Positions 1 to 7,839 of a stretch of DNA of 64,000 bases are shown one piece after another (position 1 is the first letter of the stretch; every line of letters begins with the position of its first letter). The notes under the pieces were generated by a model. The model was not told the origin of the DNA. It saw only the letters and a list, made by a program, of their open reading frames with translations, and ran no database searches. The stretch covers positions 585,193-649,192 of the forward strand of contig NZ_BAABJI010000001.1 of assembly GCF_039543225.1 (NCBI RefSeq), written 5' to 3'. The position numbers and the translations under genes are program-made. The stretch comes from Mucilaginibacter defluvii (lineage in GTDB: Bacteria > Bacteroidota > Bacteroidia > Sphingobacteriales > Sphingobacteriaceae).

Positions 1-132
1 GAGATTGCATGGAAAATGGGATACAGTAGCAGCGCGCACCTTTCCGCACAGTTTAAAGCGGTTACCGGTTTAACGCCAAGCCAGTTTAAAAGTAACGGCA
101 AGGGCAGGCGTAAAGCGTTAGATAAAATATAA
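1..132 (+). CDS. AraC-family regulator, C-terminal fragment (cut by window edge)
   Basis: The window opens inside a reading frame of 43 codons ending in TAA at 130-132. It reads EIAWKMGYSSSAHLSAQFKA followed by VTGLTPSQFK, which is the second helix-turn-helix and PxxF end of an AraC/XylS DNA-binding domain. Only this end is visible, so neither the sensing domain nor the target can be stated. It is convergent with the leftward gene that ends at 139, only 6 bp away. Confidence 0.85.
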   Translation, partial: EIAWKMGYSSSAHLSAQFKAVTGLTPSQFKSNGKGRRKALDKI

Positions 133-138
133 GTTGGT

Positions 139-735
139 TTATTTAGCCATGCGGGTCAATGCCTGTTTAATCAGCTCCAGGCCACCATCAGAGTAAGGCA
201 GTTGCAGGGCAAAGGCATGGCCGTGCGCATCCATCTTTAAAAGAGATTTGTACAGGATGTTCACCATCTTATCCGGGTCGCCCTCGTATTTTTTTCGGAA
301 ATCTTCATACTGATATTCAAGGAAAACAAGGCAGAGCGCGTTCTCCATGGTTTGTACATCCGCGTCAACCTTAATACGTTTCTTTAGGATGATTTCGCTC
401 ACACGGGCAATTTGTTCGTCGCTATAACCGGCCTGCTGCATTAGCTGGGCGGTAACAGTAGCATGATGCTGAGCAAGGTCTTTACGCCATTTCAAGTATG
501 GTTCACGCCCTTCGGGATAACTCTCGCGGGGCATCTCCCAGCGGCCAATGTGCTGGCTGCGCGATGCTAAAAGCAGTTCCTCACCGGCCTCAGGCTGTAA
601 TTTTAGTACCCAATCATACAATCGTAAAGCATAAGCATACTCAACCGGGTAAGTAGTGCTGTCCCATTCCAGTGTACGCGGGTCGTGCATGTTATATTCG
701 TCAAATAACCGGAATGCTTCTTTTAAGTTGCTCAT
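139..735 (-). CDS. DUF4202 domain-containing protein
   Basis: Protein of 198 residues if started at the ATG at 735; an upstream ATG at 765 in the same frame would overlap the end of the TetR gene and adds ten unconvincing residues. The sequence contains the RSQHIGRWEMPRESYPEGRE stretch, which I associate with the DUF4202 family (an uncharacterised family, possibly HD-like because of the conserved R-x-Q-H-I). No signal peptide or membrane segment, so cytoplasmic. It lies 26 bp downstream of the TetR gene and is probably co-transcribed with it. The biochemical function is unknown. Confidence 0.75.
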   Translation of the reverse strand: MSNLKEAFRLFDEYNMHDPRTLEWDSTTYPVEYAYALRLYDWVLKLQPEAGEELLLASRSQHIGRWEMPRESYPEGREPYLKWRKDLAQHHATVTAQLMQQAGYSDEQIARVSEIILKKRIKVDADVQTMENALCLVFLEYQYEDFRKKYEGDPDKMVNILYKSLLKMDAHGHAFALQLPYSDGGLELIKQALTRMAK

Positions 736-761
736 AGCGCAAATTAACATTTTAAGCAGGA

Positions 762-1343
762 TCAATCCAATACAGAGAGGGTGGTATTGATAATATCGTC
801 AAAAAACGCCTTGTCGGTACTTGATTTTGCCAGCACTTGTATGCCCTTAACGGCGTTGTATAAAAAGCGGGCCAGCGCCCTTGCATCCTGTTTACTGGTA
901 ATCTCGCCGCGTTCCTGCCCTTTTTTTATAGCGATGTAAAAGCTCTCCTCAGTGCGCTGCTCGGTTTTGCAAACAATATCTCGGACCTCTGTATCATGCG
1001 GAGCAACCTCTACCTCGGCATTCACCATAAAACAGCCCTTTTGTTGCTCGTCGCTTAAAAGCGCGGTTGCGGTGTACTCCAGCATCTGGCGGATGGCTTG
1101 CCTGGCAGGTACCGGGCTGTTAGCTATATCGCACATGTGTTTACCACCCGCGTTTTGGTAATGCTCAAGCGCCTTTATATAAAGCGTGTGCTTATCGCCA
1201 TAGGTATCGTACAGGCTCGAGCGGCTTATGCCCAGGGCATCCACCAAATCCTGCATAGATGTAGCATTGTACCCCTTATGCCAAAATGTGCATACGGCTT
1301 TTTTTAATACCTCTTCTTCATCAAAATCTTTACTACGTGCCAT
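762..1343 (-). CDS. TetR/AcrR family transcriptional regulator
   Basis: 193 residues. The N-terminal 60 residues form a TetR helix-turn-helix (FDEEEVLKKAVCTFWHKGYN, then TSMQDLVDALGISRSSLYDT and YGDKHTLY). The remainder is a helical ligand-binding domain of the type found in AcrR-like regulators, with a Cys at the KGCFMV position. It sits between the SDR oxidoreductase gene and the DUF4202 gene, all leftward. Two near-identical palindromes around the SDR promoter (2214-2261) are the likely operators; a different perfect palindrome (1353-1378) covers its own -7 box. Likely a repressor of the SDR gene; the effector is unknown. Confidence 0.92.
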   Translation of the reverse strand: MARSKDFDEEEVLKKAVCTFWHKGYNATSMQDLVDALGISRSSLYDTYGDKHTLYIKALEHYQNAGGKHMCDIANSPVPARQAIRQMLEYTATALLSDEQQKGCFMVNAEVEVAPHDTEVRDIVCKTEQRTEESFYIAIKKGQERGEITSKQDARALARFLYNAVKGIQVLAKSSTDKAFFDDIINTTLSVLD

Positions 1344-1352
1344 AACCGAAAA

Positions 1353-1378
1353 AGCTTTGCCCTTTAATGGGCAAAGCT
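1353..1378 (-). promoter_or_regulatory. 10-bp perfect inverted repeat in the TetR gene leader, overlapping its -7 box
   Basis: AGCTTTGCCC, six-base loop, GGGCAAAGCT. On the minus strand it is followed by TTTTC and then the TetR ATG nine bases later. The sequence TAGCTTTG at 1379-1372 (minus) matches the Bacteroidota -7 element TAnnTTTG and shares the first arm. It can be read as a terminator hairpin for the upstream SDR gene, an operator over the TetR promoter, or a 5' UTR hairpin; the sequence alone does not decide. Confidence 0.6.
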
Positions 1379-1404
1379 AATTTATTTTTATATTAAATGT
1401 TTAA

Positions 1405-1434
1405 CAGCCGTATATATAACCTGTTTTACGGCTG
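1405..1434 (-). terminator. Stem-loop after the SDR gene
   Basis: CAGCCGTA (1405-1412) and TACGGCTG (1427-1434) are perfect 8-bp arms with a 14-base A/T-rich loop, starting 8 bp after the SDR stop codon. No run of T follows, so it may be an mRNA 3'-end hairpin rather than a strong terminator. Confidence 0.4.
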
Positions 1435-1441
1435 CCGCTGT

Positions 1442-2191
1442 TTAGCGTACGCCGCCGCTAACTATTAATATTTCGCCGGTTAACCAACGTGAATCGTCTG
1501 ATGCCAGGAATACGGCAACAGGTGCAATATCATCCGGCTGACCGATACGACCGAGCGGTGTGGTTTTTGTAACTTCGTGGTGCATATCGCTACCGATCAA
1601 ACCTGCAGTATGGGTGCCTTCGGTTTCAACCATACCTGGGTTGATGGAGTTAACGCGGATGTTTTTAGGGCCAAGCTCTTTTGAAAGTACTTTGGTAATC
1701 GCTTCAACAGCGCTTTTGGTAGCGGTATAAATTACACTGCCCGGCATATTCAGGTTGGTAATGGTTGAGCCGATGTTGATGATGCTGCCACCACTCTCGC
1801 CGAAGCTTTTAACCGCTGCCTGGCTGGCTTGCAATAAGCCCAATACGTTGATGTTGAACTGGCGATGATACTCGTTCGCATCAAAATCTTCAATCGAACC
1901 AAAGTTGTATACACCGGCATTGTTTACCAGTATATCAACCTGGCCATAGGCTTGTATGGTTTCGGCAAACAGGCGTTCAACATCCTCGGCTTTGGCTACG
2001 TCGCCTTGTACGGCGATGGCTTTGCCGCCAAGGCTTTCTATTTCAGCAACAACCTTATCAGCACCTTCTTTTGATGATGCATAATTTACTACAACGGCTG
2101 CACCAGCGGCTGCCAGGTCTTTCGCTATGCCTGCGCCTATACCTTTCGAAGCTCCGGTTATAACGGCAACCTTGTTCTCTAATTTTTTCAT
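1442..2191 (-). CDS. SDR family NAD(P)-dependent oxidoreductase (3-oxoacyl-ACP reductase/glucose dehydrogenase type)
   Basis: 249 residues, the usual length of a classical short-chain dehydrogenase. Visible motifs: nucleotide-binding TGASKGIG at residues 12-19, NNAG at 90-93, N114, S142, and the catalytic YTATK with Y155 and K159; the PG motif follows at about 185. The end (WLTGEILIVSGGVR) is typical of the FabG-like branch. Classical SDRs reduce or oxidise alcohol/ketone pairs; the substrate cannot be inferred. Its promoter carries two palindromes that look like TetR operators and the TetR gene follows on the same strand, so it is probably the induced target of that regulator. Confidence 0.92.
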   Translation of the reverse strand: MKKLENKVAVITGASKGIGAGIAKDLAAAGAAVVVNYASSKEGADKVVAEIESLGGKAIAVQGDVAKAEDVERLFAETIQAYGQVDILVNNAGVYNFGSIEDFDANEYHRQFNINVLGLLQASQAAVKSFGESGGSIINIGSTITNLNMPGSVIYTATKSAVEAITKVLSKELGPKNIRVNSINPGMVETEGTHTAGLIGSDMHHEVTKTTPLGRIGQPDDIAPVAVFLASDDSRWLTGEILIVSGGVR

Positions 2192-2213
2192 TGTGATTTT
2201 AATTTCTATTTTT

Positions 2214-2261
2214 GGAATAATCGTTCCGCAAATATATATTCAATTCGGAATGATTGTTCCG
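2214..2261 (-). promoter_or_regulatory. SDR promoter with two TetR-type operators
   Basis: On the minus strand, CGGAACAATCATTCCG (2261-2246) and CGGAACGATTATTCC (2228-2214) are near-identical palindromes (GGAA-N6-TTCC) whose copies lie about 33 bp, roughly three helical turns, apart. Between them, TATATTTG at 2236-2229 matches the Bacteroidota -7 box TAnnTTTG exactly. The distal palindrome covers the -33 region and the proximal one the transcription start, an arrangement expected for repression by a dimeric regulator such as the adjacent TetR protein. Confidence 0.75.
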
Positions 2262-2399
2262 TAATAATGTCATCAGCGTTTAAGATGATAATTTGATGAC
2301 TTTACAGGCCCTTCGAGCTTAAAATTCAACTCGCGTACTTTTCCATGTAATAAAAACCAGCTTCACATTGTTATAATAAAACCAATGATCTTACACCTC

Positions 2400-3506
2400 A
2401 TGAAAAGCAGACTATTATCTCTTATCATAATTTTATGCATACCCTGCTTACTCTTTGGTCAGAATAAAGATACTTGGGTATCCTTTTGGAATGCCGACTC
2501 TACCTTGATCGGTTTTAAAGATTCGGCGGGTAAAGTCAGGATCGCGCCTAAATTTTCCGGACTAACATCCGGAGGTAAATTCAATAATATTATAGCGGTA
2601 ACCGAAAGTACAAACAGCAAATGGTCATCATACTATCTCACAAAATCGGGCAAAAGGGTGGGTAAGGAGCAGCTATATGTTTTTGACAATACGCCCGACT
2701 GTGAAAGCGAAGGCTTTATTCGTTTCAGGGATAGCGCTACACATAAGGTAGGTATGTTCAACGCAAACGGAGATGTTGCCATCCCGGCGGAATATAATAA
2801 TCTGACGCCTGTAGCCAACGGATTAATCATAGCCCAAAGCGGTGGCACTTTCGATGCAAGTAGGATAGATGAACATAACCAATACCCGTGGACAGGCGGC
2901 AAAGAAGTATTGATTAACAGGCATAATAAATTATTGATAAACGATTTTAAATATGATGAGGATCTGAATTTGTATTCGCTGATTATTTTAAAAAAACCGA
3001 GCAATGATTCGTTAAGAGAAAGTTTTAAGGCTGTAAACGGTGAGTATTATTCATTTATAAATTTCGACAGGGAATTTAAATCATGGTTAAAAGATTCATT
3101 GCTGAACAACTTAACCCCCGGTAACCTGCTTAAGCTATGCGATGATTCTGTTTACAATTGGGGTAACAGTGAGCAATGGGAAAAAAAGATCAAAGAAGAA
3201 TTCATTGATCATAAATTCAGTGTTATAAGGCCTCTTTTGCTCAATCTGAATAACCCTGCCTGCAAATATCAGGTGTTTACTGATAGTCTTAACCCGTTCA
3301 TTTTTGATTACAACTCAAAAGCGTTTGAAAAATATTTTGATGACTGTGGAGCGGCGTTATATAGAAAATACCCGTTAAAAAAAATCGTGATCACTTACCA
3401 TATAAACGGTGATATACAGCAGGATCATTTTGATTTTTTGCGCACAGACGAAGGTTACAAATTAATAGCCGTTAGTTTGCGGAGTAACGCAATTAACAGT
3501 AATTAA
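2400..3506 (+). CDS. Secreted WG-repeat-like protein
   Basis: About 368 residues from the ATG at 2400 (an ATG at 2385 in frame adds MILHL before the signal peptide). MKSRLLSLIIILCIPCLLFG is a Sec signal peptide. Residues about 25-150 contain repeated units such as LIGFKDSAGKVRIAPKFSGL and VGMFNANGDVAIPAEYNNLT, the pattern of WG/KWG repeats (a small beta-propeller-like fold). The C-terminal half (from about residue 170) is not recognised. Probably periplasmic or surface-exposed. It is a single rightward gene between two leftward ones, with only one base between its stop and the stop of the regulator gene. Confidence 0.7.
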   Translation: MKSRLLSLIIILCIPCLLFGQNKDTWVSFWNADSTLIGFKDSAGKVRIAPKFSGLTSGGKFNNIIAVTESTNSKWSSYYLTKSGKRVGKEQLYVFDNTPDCESEGFIRFRDSATHKVGMFNANGDVAIPAEYNNLTPVANGLIIAQSGGTFDASRIDEHNQYPWTGGKEVLINRHNKLLINDFKYDEDLNLYSLIILKKPSNDSLRESFKAVNGEYYSFINFDREFKSWLKDSLLNNLTPGNLLKLCDDSVYNWGNSEQWEKKIKEEFIDHKFSVIRPLLLNLNNPACKYQVFTDSLNPFIFDYNSKAFEKYFDDCGAALYRKYPLKKIVITYHINGDIQQDHFDFLRTDEGYKLIAVSLRSNAINSN

Positions 3507-3507
3507 A

Positions 3508-6500
3508 TCACTCCTTGTTGTCCAGCTCCTGCAAATATTGGGAAGGGGTTTTGCCAAATTCTTTTTTAAAGGCTTTGGTAAAATAGGCCTGTGTTTGTAT
3601 ACCCACCCGCAATATTACTTCGGCAATTGATATTTCTTCATGCGTAAGTATGTGCCTCGCTTTATTGAGCCGCACGGTACGGATAAACTCAATGATGGAT
3701 TGACCGGTAAGTTGCTTAATTAACTCATAAAGTTTGGTGCGGCTCATATTGAGTGTGTCGCACAGGTATTGTACATCCAGCAGGGGATCGGCAATCCGGC
3801 TTTCAATAATCCTGATCAGGTCATTAATAAACTGCCGGTCTTTTTCGTTGCGCGCGGCATCCCTGGCTTCGGCGGCATAATCCTCGGTGTAACGGTTTTT
3901 GAGACGGCTTTGCCGGTTAAAAATATTGTTGATGGTTAACAGCAGCAGGTTGATGCTTACCGGCTTTGGCAAATAACTATCCGCGCCCGAACCGATTCCC
4001 TCTAACTGCGCTTCAAGCGCGTTGCGTGCGGTGAGCATTATAAACGGAATATGCATCGTATGCTGATCCTGTTTAATATGCCGGCAAAATTCCATACCGT
4101 CCATTTCGGGCATCATTACGTCGCTAATAATCAGGTCAGGGGCTTGCGCTTCCACTTTGGCCAATCCCTCGCGGCCGTTACCGGCTACTGTTATCCTGAA
4201 ATGTTTTTGCAGCGAATCCTGCAAAAAGTTGCGTAGCTCGATGTTATCATCAACAAGCAAAATATTTTTTAAATGATGCTTACCGCCATGATCGTCTGTT
4301 TGTTCAATCGCGTTTTCTTCGGTGTATTCAAAATAATCATCATTACTAAAAAGGTCAGCGGCGGTATCGGTATTCCCCTTCCAGCGCTCCGCGGCACCAT
4401 AGTCATGTTCTGATATAGGCAGCGCTATCAAAATATCGGTGCCGCTGTTGCGTTCGCTGTATACCTTGATGTAGCCTTTGTGCAGCAGCGTTAGCGTTTT
4501 AACAAAAGCAAGCCCGATGCCCGAACCCAGATGGGCAGATGTAATGCGGTAATAGCGTTGAAAAAGGTTAGGCATTGACTCTGCTGTAATACCCACGCCC
4601 GTGTCCGCCACCACAATATACATGTAGGCTTTACCGGCGTAAGCATTTTCAATTTTAAGTTCGTTGGCAAAACGCGGGGCAAACTGGTCCAGGTCAAACA
4701 GCAACTTTACTGATACCTGGCCGCCATTGTTGGTGTATTTCAGGGCATTGTTAATCAGGTTAAGCAATATTTTTTCAAGCACCTGCCTGTCAAACAAAAC
4801 CGTTTTTCCAACAGTGCCGGTATCAACGTTAAAGGCAATTCCTTTTTGCTGTGCCCAATTGTTAAATTCTCCGGTGATTTCCTGTAAAAACAAGCCAATG
4901 TTACCCGGTGCTACTTTAAGGCGCAATGCGCCTGATTCGGCCTTACGGAAATCCATCAGCTCGCTTACCAAATGCATCAGCCTTTTGGCGTTGCGGTAAA
5001 TGGTGCCATGTGCCTGGGCCAGCTCTGTACCGAGTTTTTGCTGATCGCTGTTAATGAGGTTTTCAACCGGCCCGAGTATGAGGCTCAGCGGCGTTCTGAA
5101 CTCGTGCGATATATTGGTAAAAAACTGAAGCTGGGTTTGGTGTATCTCCTCCCGTTTTTGCTCCTCAAGCTTTTTGAGTTGTTGCTGATGCCTGTAGCGT
5201 AAAAAAATGTACACCGCTGCCCCGGCAAACAGCGCTACCAGTACCTTAAACCACCAGGTTTGCCACCATGGCGGCGTTATAACTATGGTGAGGTTAACCC
5301 CTTTATTATTCCACAAGCCGTCGTTATTGGCGGCTTTTACATGGAAGGTGTATGTGCCCGGGTCAAGGTTGGTATAAATGGCCTTGTTGGCCTTGGTGTA
5401 CACGTAATTTTTATCAATGCCCGAAAGCTTATAGGCATACAGGTTGTTTTGCGGCGCTATATAATTTAGCGCAGCGAAAGAGAATGAGATACTTGATTGC
5501 TGATAATTCAGTCGTAGGGTTTTAGTTATGCTGATATCCTGTTTAAGTGGTGTACCGGGGCCTATAAAAACCTCTTTATTAAATATCTGGAAACCGGTTA
5601 CGTATACAGGCGGCACGTAAGGGTTAGCCCTGATCTTATCCGGATAGAAAGTATTGAAGCCGTTTATGCCACCAAAATACATTTCGCCGTCGCGGGCTTT
5701 CATAAACGCGTTTACCTCAAATTCCATGGCTTGCAAACCGTCGGCTGTATTGTAGGTGGTTGCCGCGTTGGTTTCGGGGTTAAAACGCAATAATCCGTTT
5801 GAGGTAGATATCCATAGCTGCCCGCTATTGTCTTCGGTTATCCCTTTTATAAAAACATGGTCGAGCCCGGCGTTTTTGGTAACAACGCGAAATGTATCAG
5901 CCTTTCTATCGAATACATACAAGCCCGAGTGGCCAACCCATAATCTTTTTTTACTGTCAGAAAATATTACCCGTATATCGGGCATGCGCGATCCTTGCGT
6001 AAAATAGTGCTTAAAGGTGCCGCTCTTTTTTTGATAACGGTTCAAGCCGCCGTCATCTGTACCAATCCACAGGTCAGTATAGGCATCTTCATTTATGGTT
6101 ACAATATTGCTGCCGCTTAAAACGGAGTTTCCGGTGCCTTTCGTTACCCGGGTGAATATGCCACTCTCCGGTTGAAAAATATTTAAACCGCCAAAATAGG
6201 TACCTACCCAAAGCTTGCCCTCCCTGTCCTGGTAAACCTTTTGTACAAAGTTTGATGATAACGACGTAGCGTCGCCCGTTTTGTTCATGAATCTTGTGAA
6301 GCCTTGTGTTTGCGGATTAAATAAATTTAGACCGCCGCCCCAGGTAGCTATCCACACCCGGTTTTGCTTGTCCTCGGTCAGGTCGAGCACCGCGTCAGAT
6401 CCAAGGCTGCTATTGTCATTAACCTTATTATTGTAAACCCTGAAGGTGTTGCTTGCCTTATCAAACAGGTTTAACCCGCCACCGTCAGTACCAATCCATA

Positions 6501-7602
6501 TACGGCCAAGGTGGTCTTGCTCAAAGCACTTTACATCATTGTAGCTAAGCCCCTTGCCTGATGGTTGCTGCCGGTAAACCTTGAACTTACGGGCCTTTGG
6601 TGAGTATACATTTACGCCGCCGCGGTGGGTGCCTATCCAATAGTTGCCCTGCCTGTCCTCAAACAGGGCACTTATGGTACGCTGCGATAAACCATCTTCA
6701 AATCCTGCGCGATAGGTGTACTTTTTAAATCCCTTTGTCGAGGGATCAAAAATGTTAAGTCCGCCGTTTATGGTACCCACCCAAATTTGGCCCCTTTTAT
6801 CGGCAAGCAAGGCCAATATCAGGTCGCTGCCCAAGCTATTCGGGTCGGCATCGCTATGGCGGTAAAAAGTAGGTTTGTTTTTGGCTATGTTATAACTGAT
6901 CAATCCATTACTTTCTGTAGCAAGCCATAAATTGCCGTTACCGTCCTGTTGTATGCTGCTGACCGCGGTATTGAAGATCGGCTTGCCTTTGGCGGTATAA
7001 TTGACGAGTCCGCGTTCGGTGCCGAGCCAGACATTTTTTTCACTATCCTGAGAGATGCAATTTACGGCGCCTCCGGTATACATCAGTTTGAATGTACCGC
7101 TTGATCGATTCATCAGGTTAAGCCCGGCGTTAGTGCCAATCCAAAGGCGCTTTTGTGCATCTTCAAATATGGCATTCACCCGGTTTCCGTGTAAGGCAAC
7201 GCCCGGCTGATCTTTACCTACATAAGCCGTAAACGTGCGTAGGCGGTTGTTGTATTGATTAAGTCCGTTGCTGGTACCCACCCAGAGGTTATTTTCGCGG
7301 TCGGTATATAAACAGGTAATAAAATTGTCGCTAAGCGAGTTCAGCCTGCCCGGCACGTTTCTGAACACGGTGATCTGCCGCCCGTCATACAGGTTAAGGC
7401 CGTCACGCGTGCCTATCCACATAAAACCCCGTTTATCCTGAATGATGGCCTGTATGGTACTGTTTGATAACCCTTCGTTGTTGCCGATGTGATCAAATAC
7501 CATATCCTGCGCTTTAACGGTACCCGCCAGCGTTAAAAACAGCCAGGTACATATAATGTACATGGCACCGGTAATTAATTTTCTACAAAGGATTGAGGGC
7601 AT
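3508..7602 (-). CDS. Hybrid two-component system sensor/response regulator (HTCS) of the galactan locus
   Basis: 1364 residues in one chain. Order: signal peptide/anchor 1-31; about a dozen Reg_prop beta-propeller blades up to about 640 (repeats of the type 'D..G.LWVGT..GGLN.F'); Y_Y_Y domain about 700-775; one membrane helix about 788-805; HisKA with HEFRTP, phospho-acceptor H833; HATPase (DTGVGI near 1000); receiver domain with LLVDDN and phospho-acceptor D1161 in ISDVMMPEMDG; AraC helix-turn-helix about 1260-1355. HTCS proteins bind oligosaccharide breakdown products in the periplasm and activate a neighbouring SusCD operon. It is divergent from the SusC gene across 237 bp, so it most likely activates that operon in response to galacto-oligosaccharides (inference). 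Confidence 0.95.
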   Translation of the reverse strand: MPSILCRKLITGAMYIICTWLFLTLAGTVKAQDMVFDHIGNNEGLSNSTIQAIIQDKRGFMWIGTRDGLNLYDGRQITVFRNVPGRLNSLSDNFITCLYTDRENNLWVGTSNGLNQYNNRLRTFTAYVGKDQPGVALHGNRVNAIFEDAQKRLWIGTNAGLNLMNRSSGTFKLMYTGGAVNCISQDSEKNVWLGTERGLVNYTAKGKPIFNTAVSSIQQDGNGNLWLATESNGLISYNIAKNKPTFYRHSDADPNSLGSDLILALLADKRGQIWVGTINGGLNIFDPSTKGFKKYTYRAGFEDGLSQRTISALFEDRQGNYWIGTHRGGVNVYSPKARKFKVYRQQPSGKGLSYNDVKCFEQDHLGRIWIGTDGGGLNLFDKASNTFRVYNNKVNDNSSLGSDAVLDLTEDKQNRVWIATWGGGLNLFNPQTQGFTRFMNKTGDATSLSSNFVQKVYQDREGKLWVGTYFGGLNIFQPESGIFTRVTKGTGNSVLSGSNIVTINEDAYTDLWIGTDDGGLNRYQKKSGTFKHYFTQGSRMPDIRVIFSDSKKRLWVGHSGLYVFDRKADTFRVVTKNAGLDHVFIKGITEDNSGQLWISTSNGLLRFNPETNAATTYNTADGLQAMEFEVNAFMKARDGEMYFGGINGFNTFYPDKIRANPYVPPVYVTGFQIFNKEVFIGPGTPLKQDISITKTLRLNYQQSSISFSFAALNYIAPQNNLYAYKLSGIDKNYVYTKANKAIYTNLDPGTYTFHVKAANNDGLWNNKGVNLTIVITPPWWQTWWFKVLVALFAGAAVYIFLRYRHQQQLKKLEEQKREEIHQTQLQFFTNISHEFRTPLSLILGPVENLINSDQQKLGTELAQAHGTIYRNAKRLMHLVSELMDFRKAESGALRLKVAPGNIGLFLQEITGEFNNWAQQKGIAFNVDTGTVGKTVLFDRQVLEKILLNLINNALKYTNNGGQVSVKLLFDLDQFAPRFANELKIENAYAGKAYMYIVVADTGVGITAESMPNLFQRYYRITSAHLGSGIGLAFVKTLTLLHKGYIKVYSERNSGTDILIALPISEHDYGAAERWKGNTDTAADLFSNDDYFEYTEENAIEQTDDHGGKHHLKNILLVDDNIELRNFLQDSLQKHFRITVAGNGREGLAKVEAQAPDLIISDVMMPEMDGMEFCRHIKQDQHTMHIPFIMLTARNALEAQLEGIGSGADSYLPKPVSINLLLLTINNIFNRQSRLKNRYTEDYAAEARDAARNEKDRQFINDLIRIIESRIADPLLDVQYLCDTLNMSRTKLYELIKQLTGQSIIEFIRTVRLNKARHILTHEEISIAEVILRVGIQTQAYFTKAFKKEFGKTPSQYLQELDNKE

Positions 7603-7839
7603 TCAGATTTTATAACGGGCTAAATTTAGGTAACATTCTTTTAAATATGTCCGGTTGACGGTAATCGCGCTTAATATTATGCTGACGTTAGACTAATGTT
7701 ATACAAAAAGCCTGGTTTTAGTTCAAACTAAGTTAAAACGAACAATTATTATGATGATTTGAACAAACGTCAAGCACTAACATCCGGCTATTATTGTAGT
7801 CCGATTATAAACGTCGCATTACCAATAAACCATTTTTAA

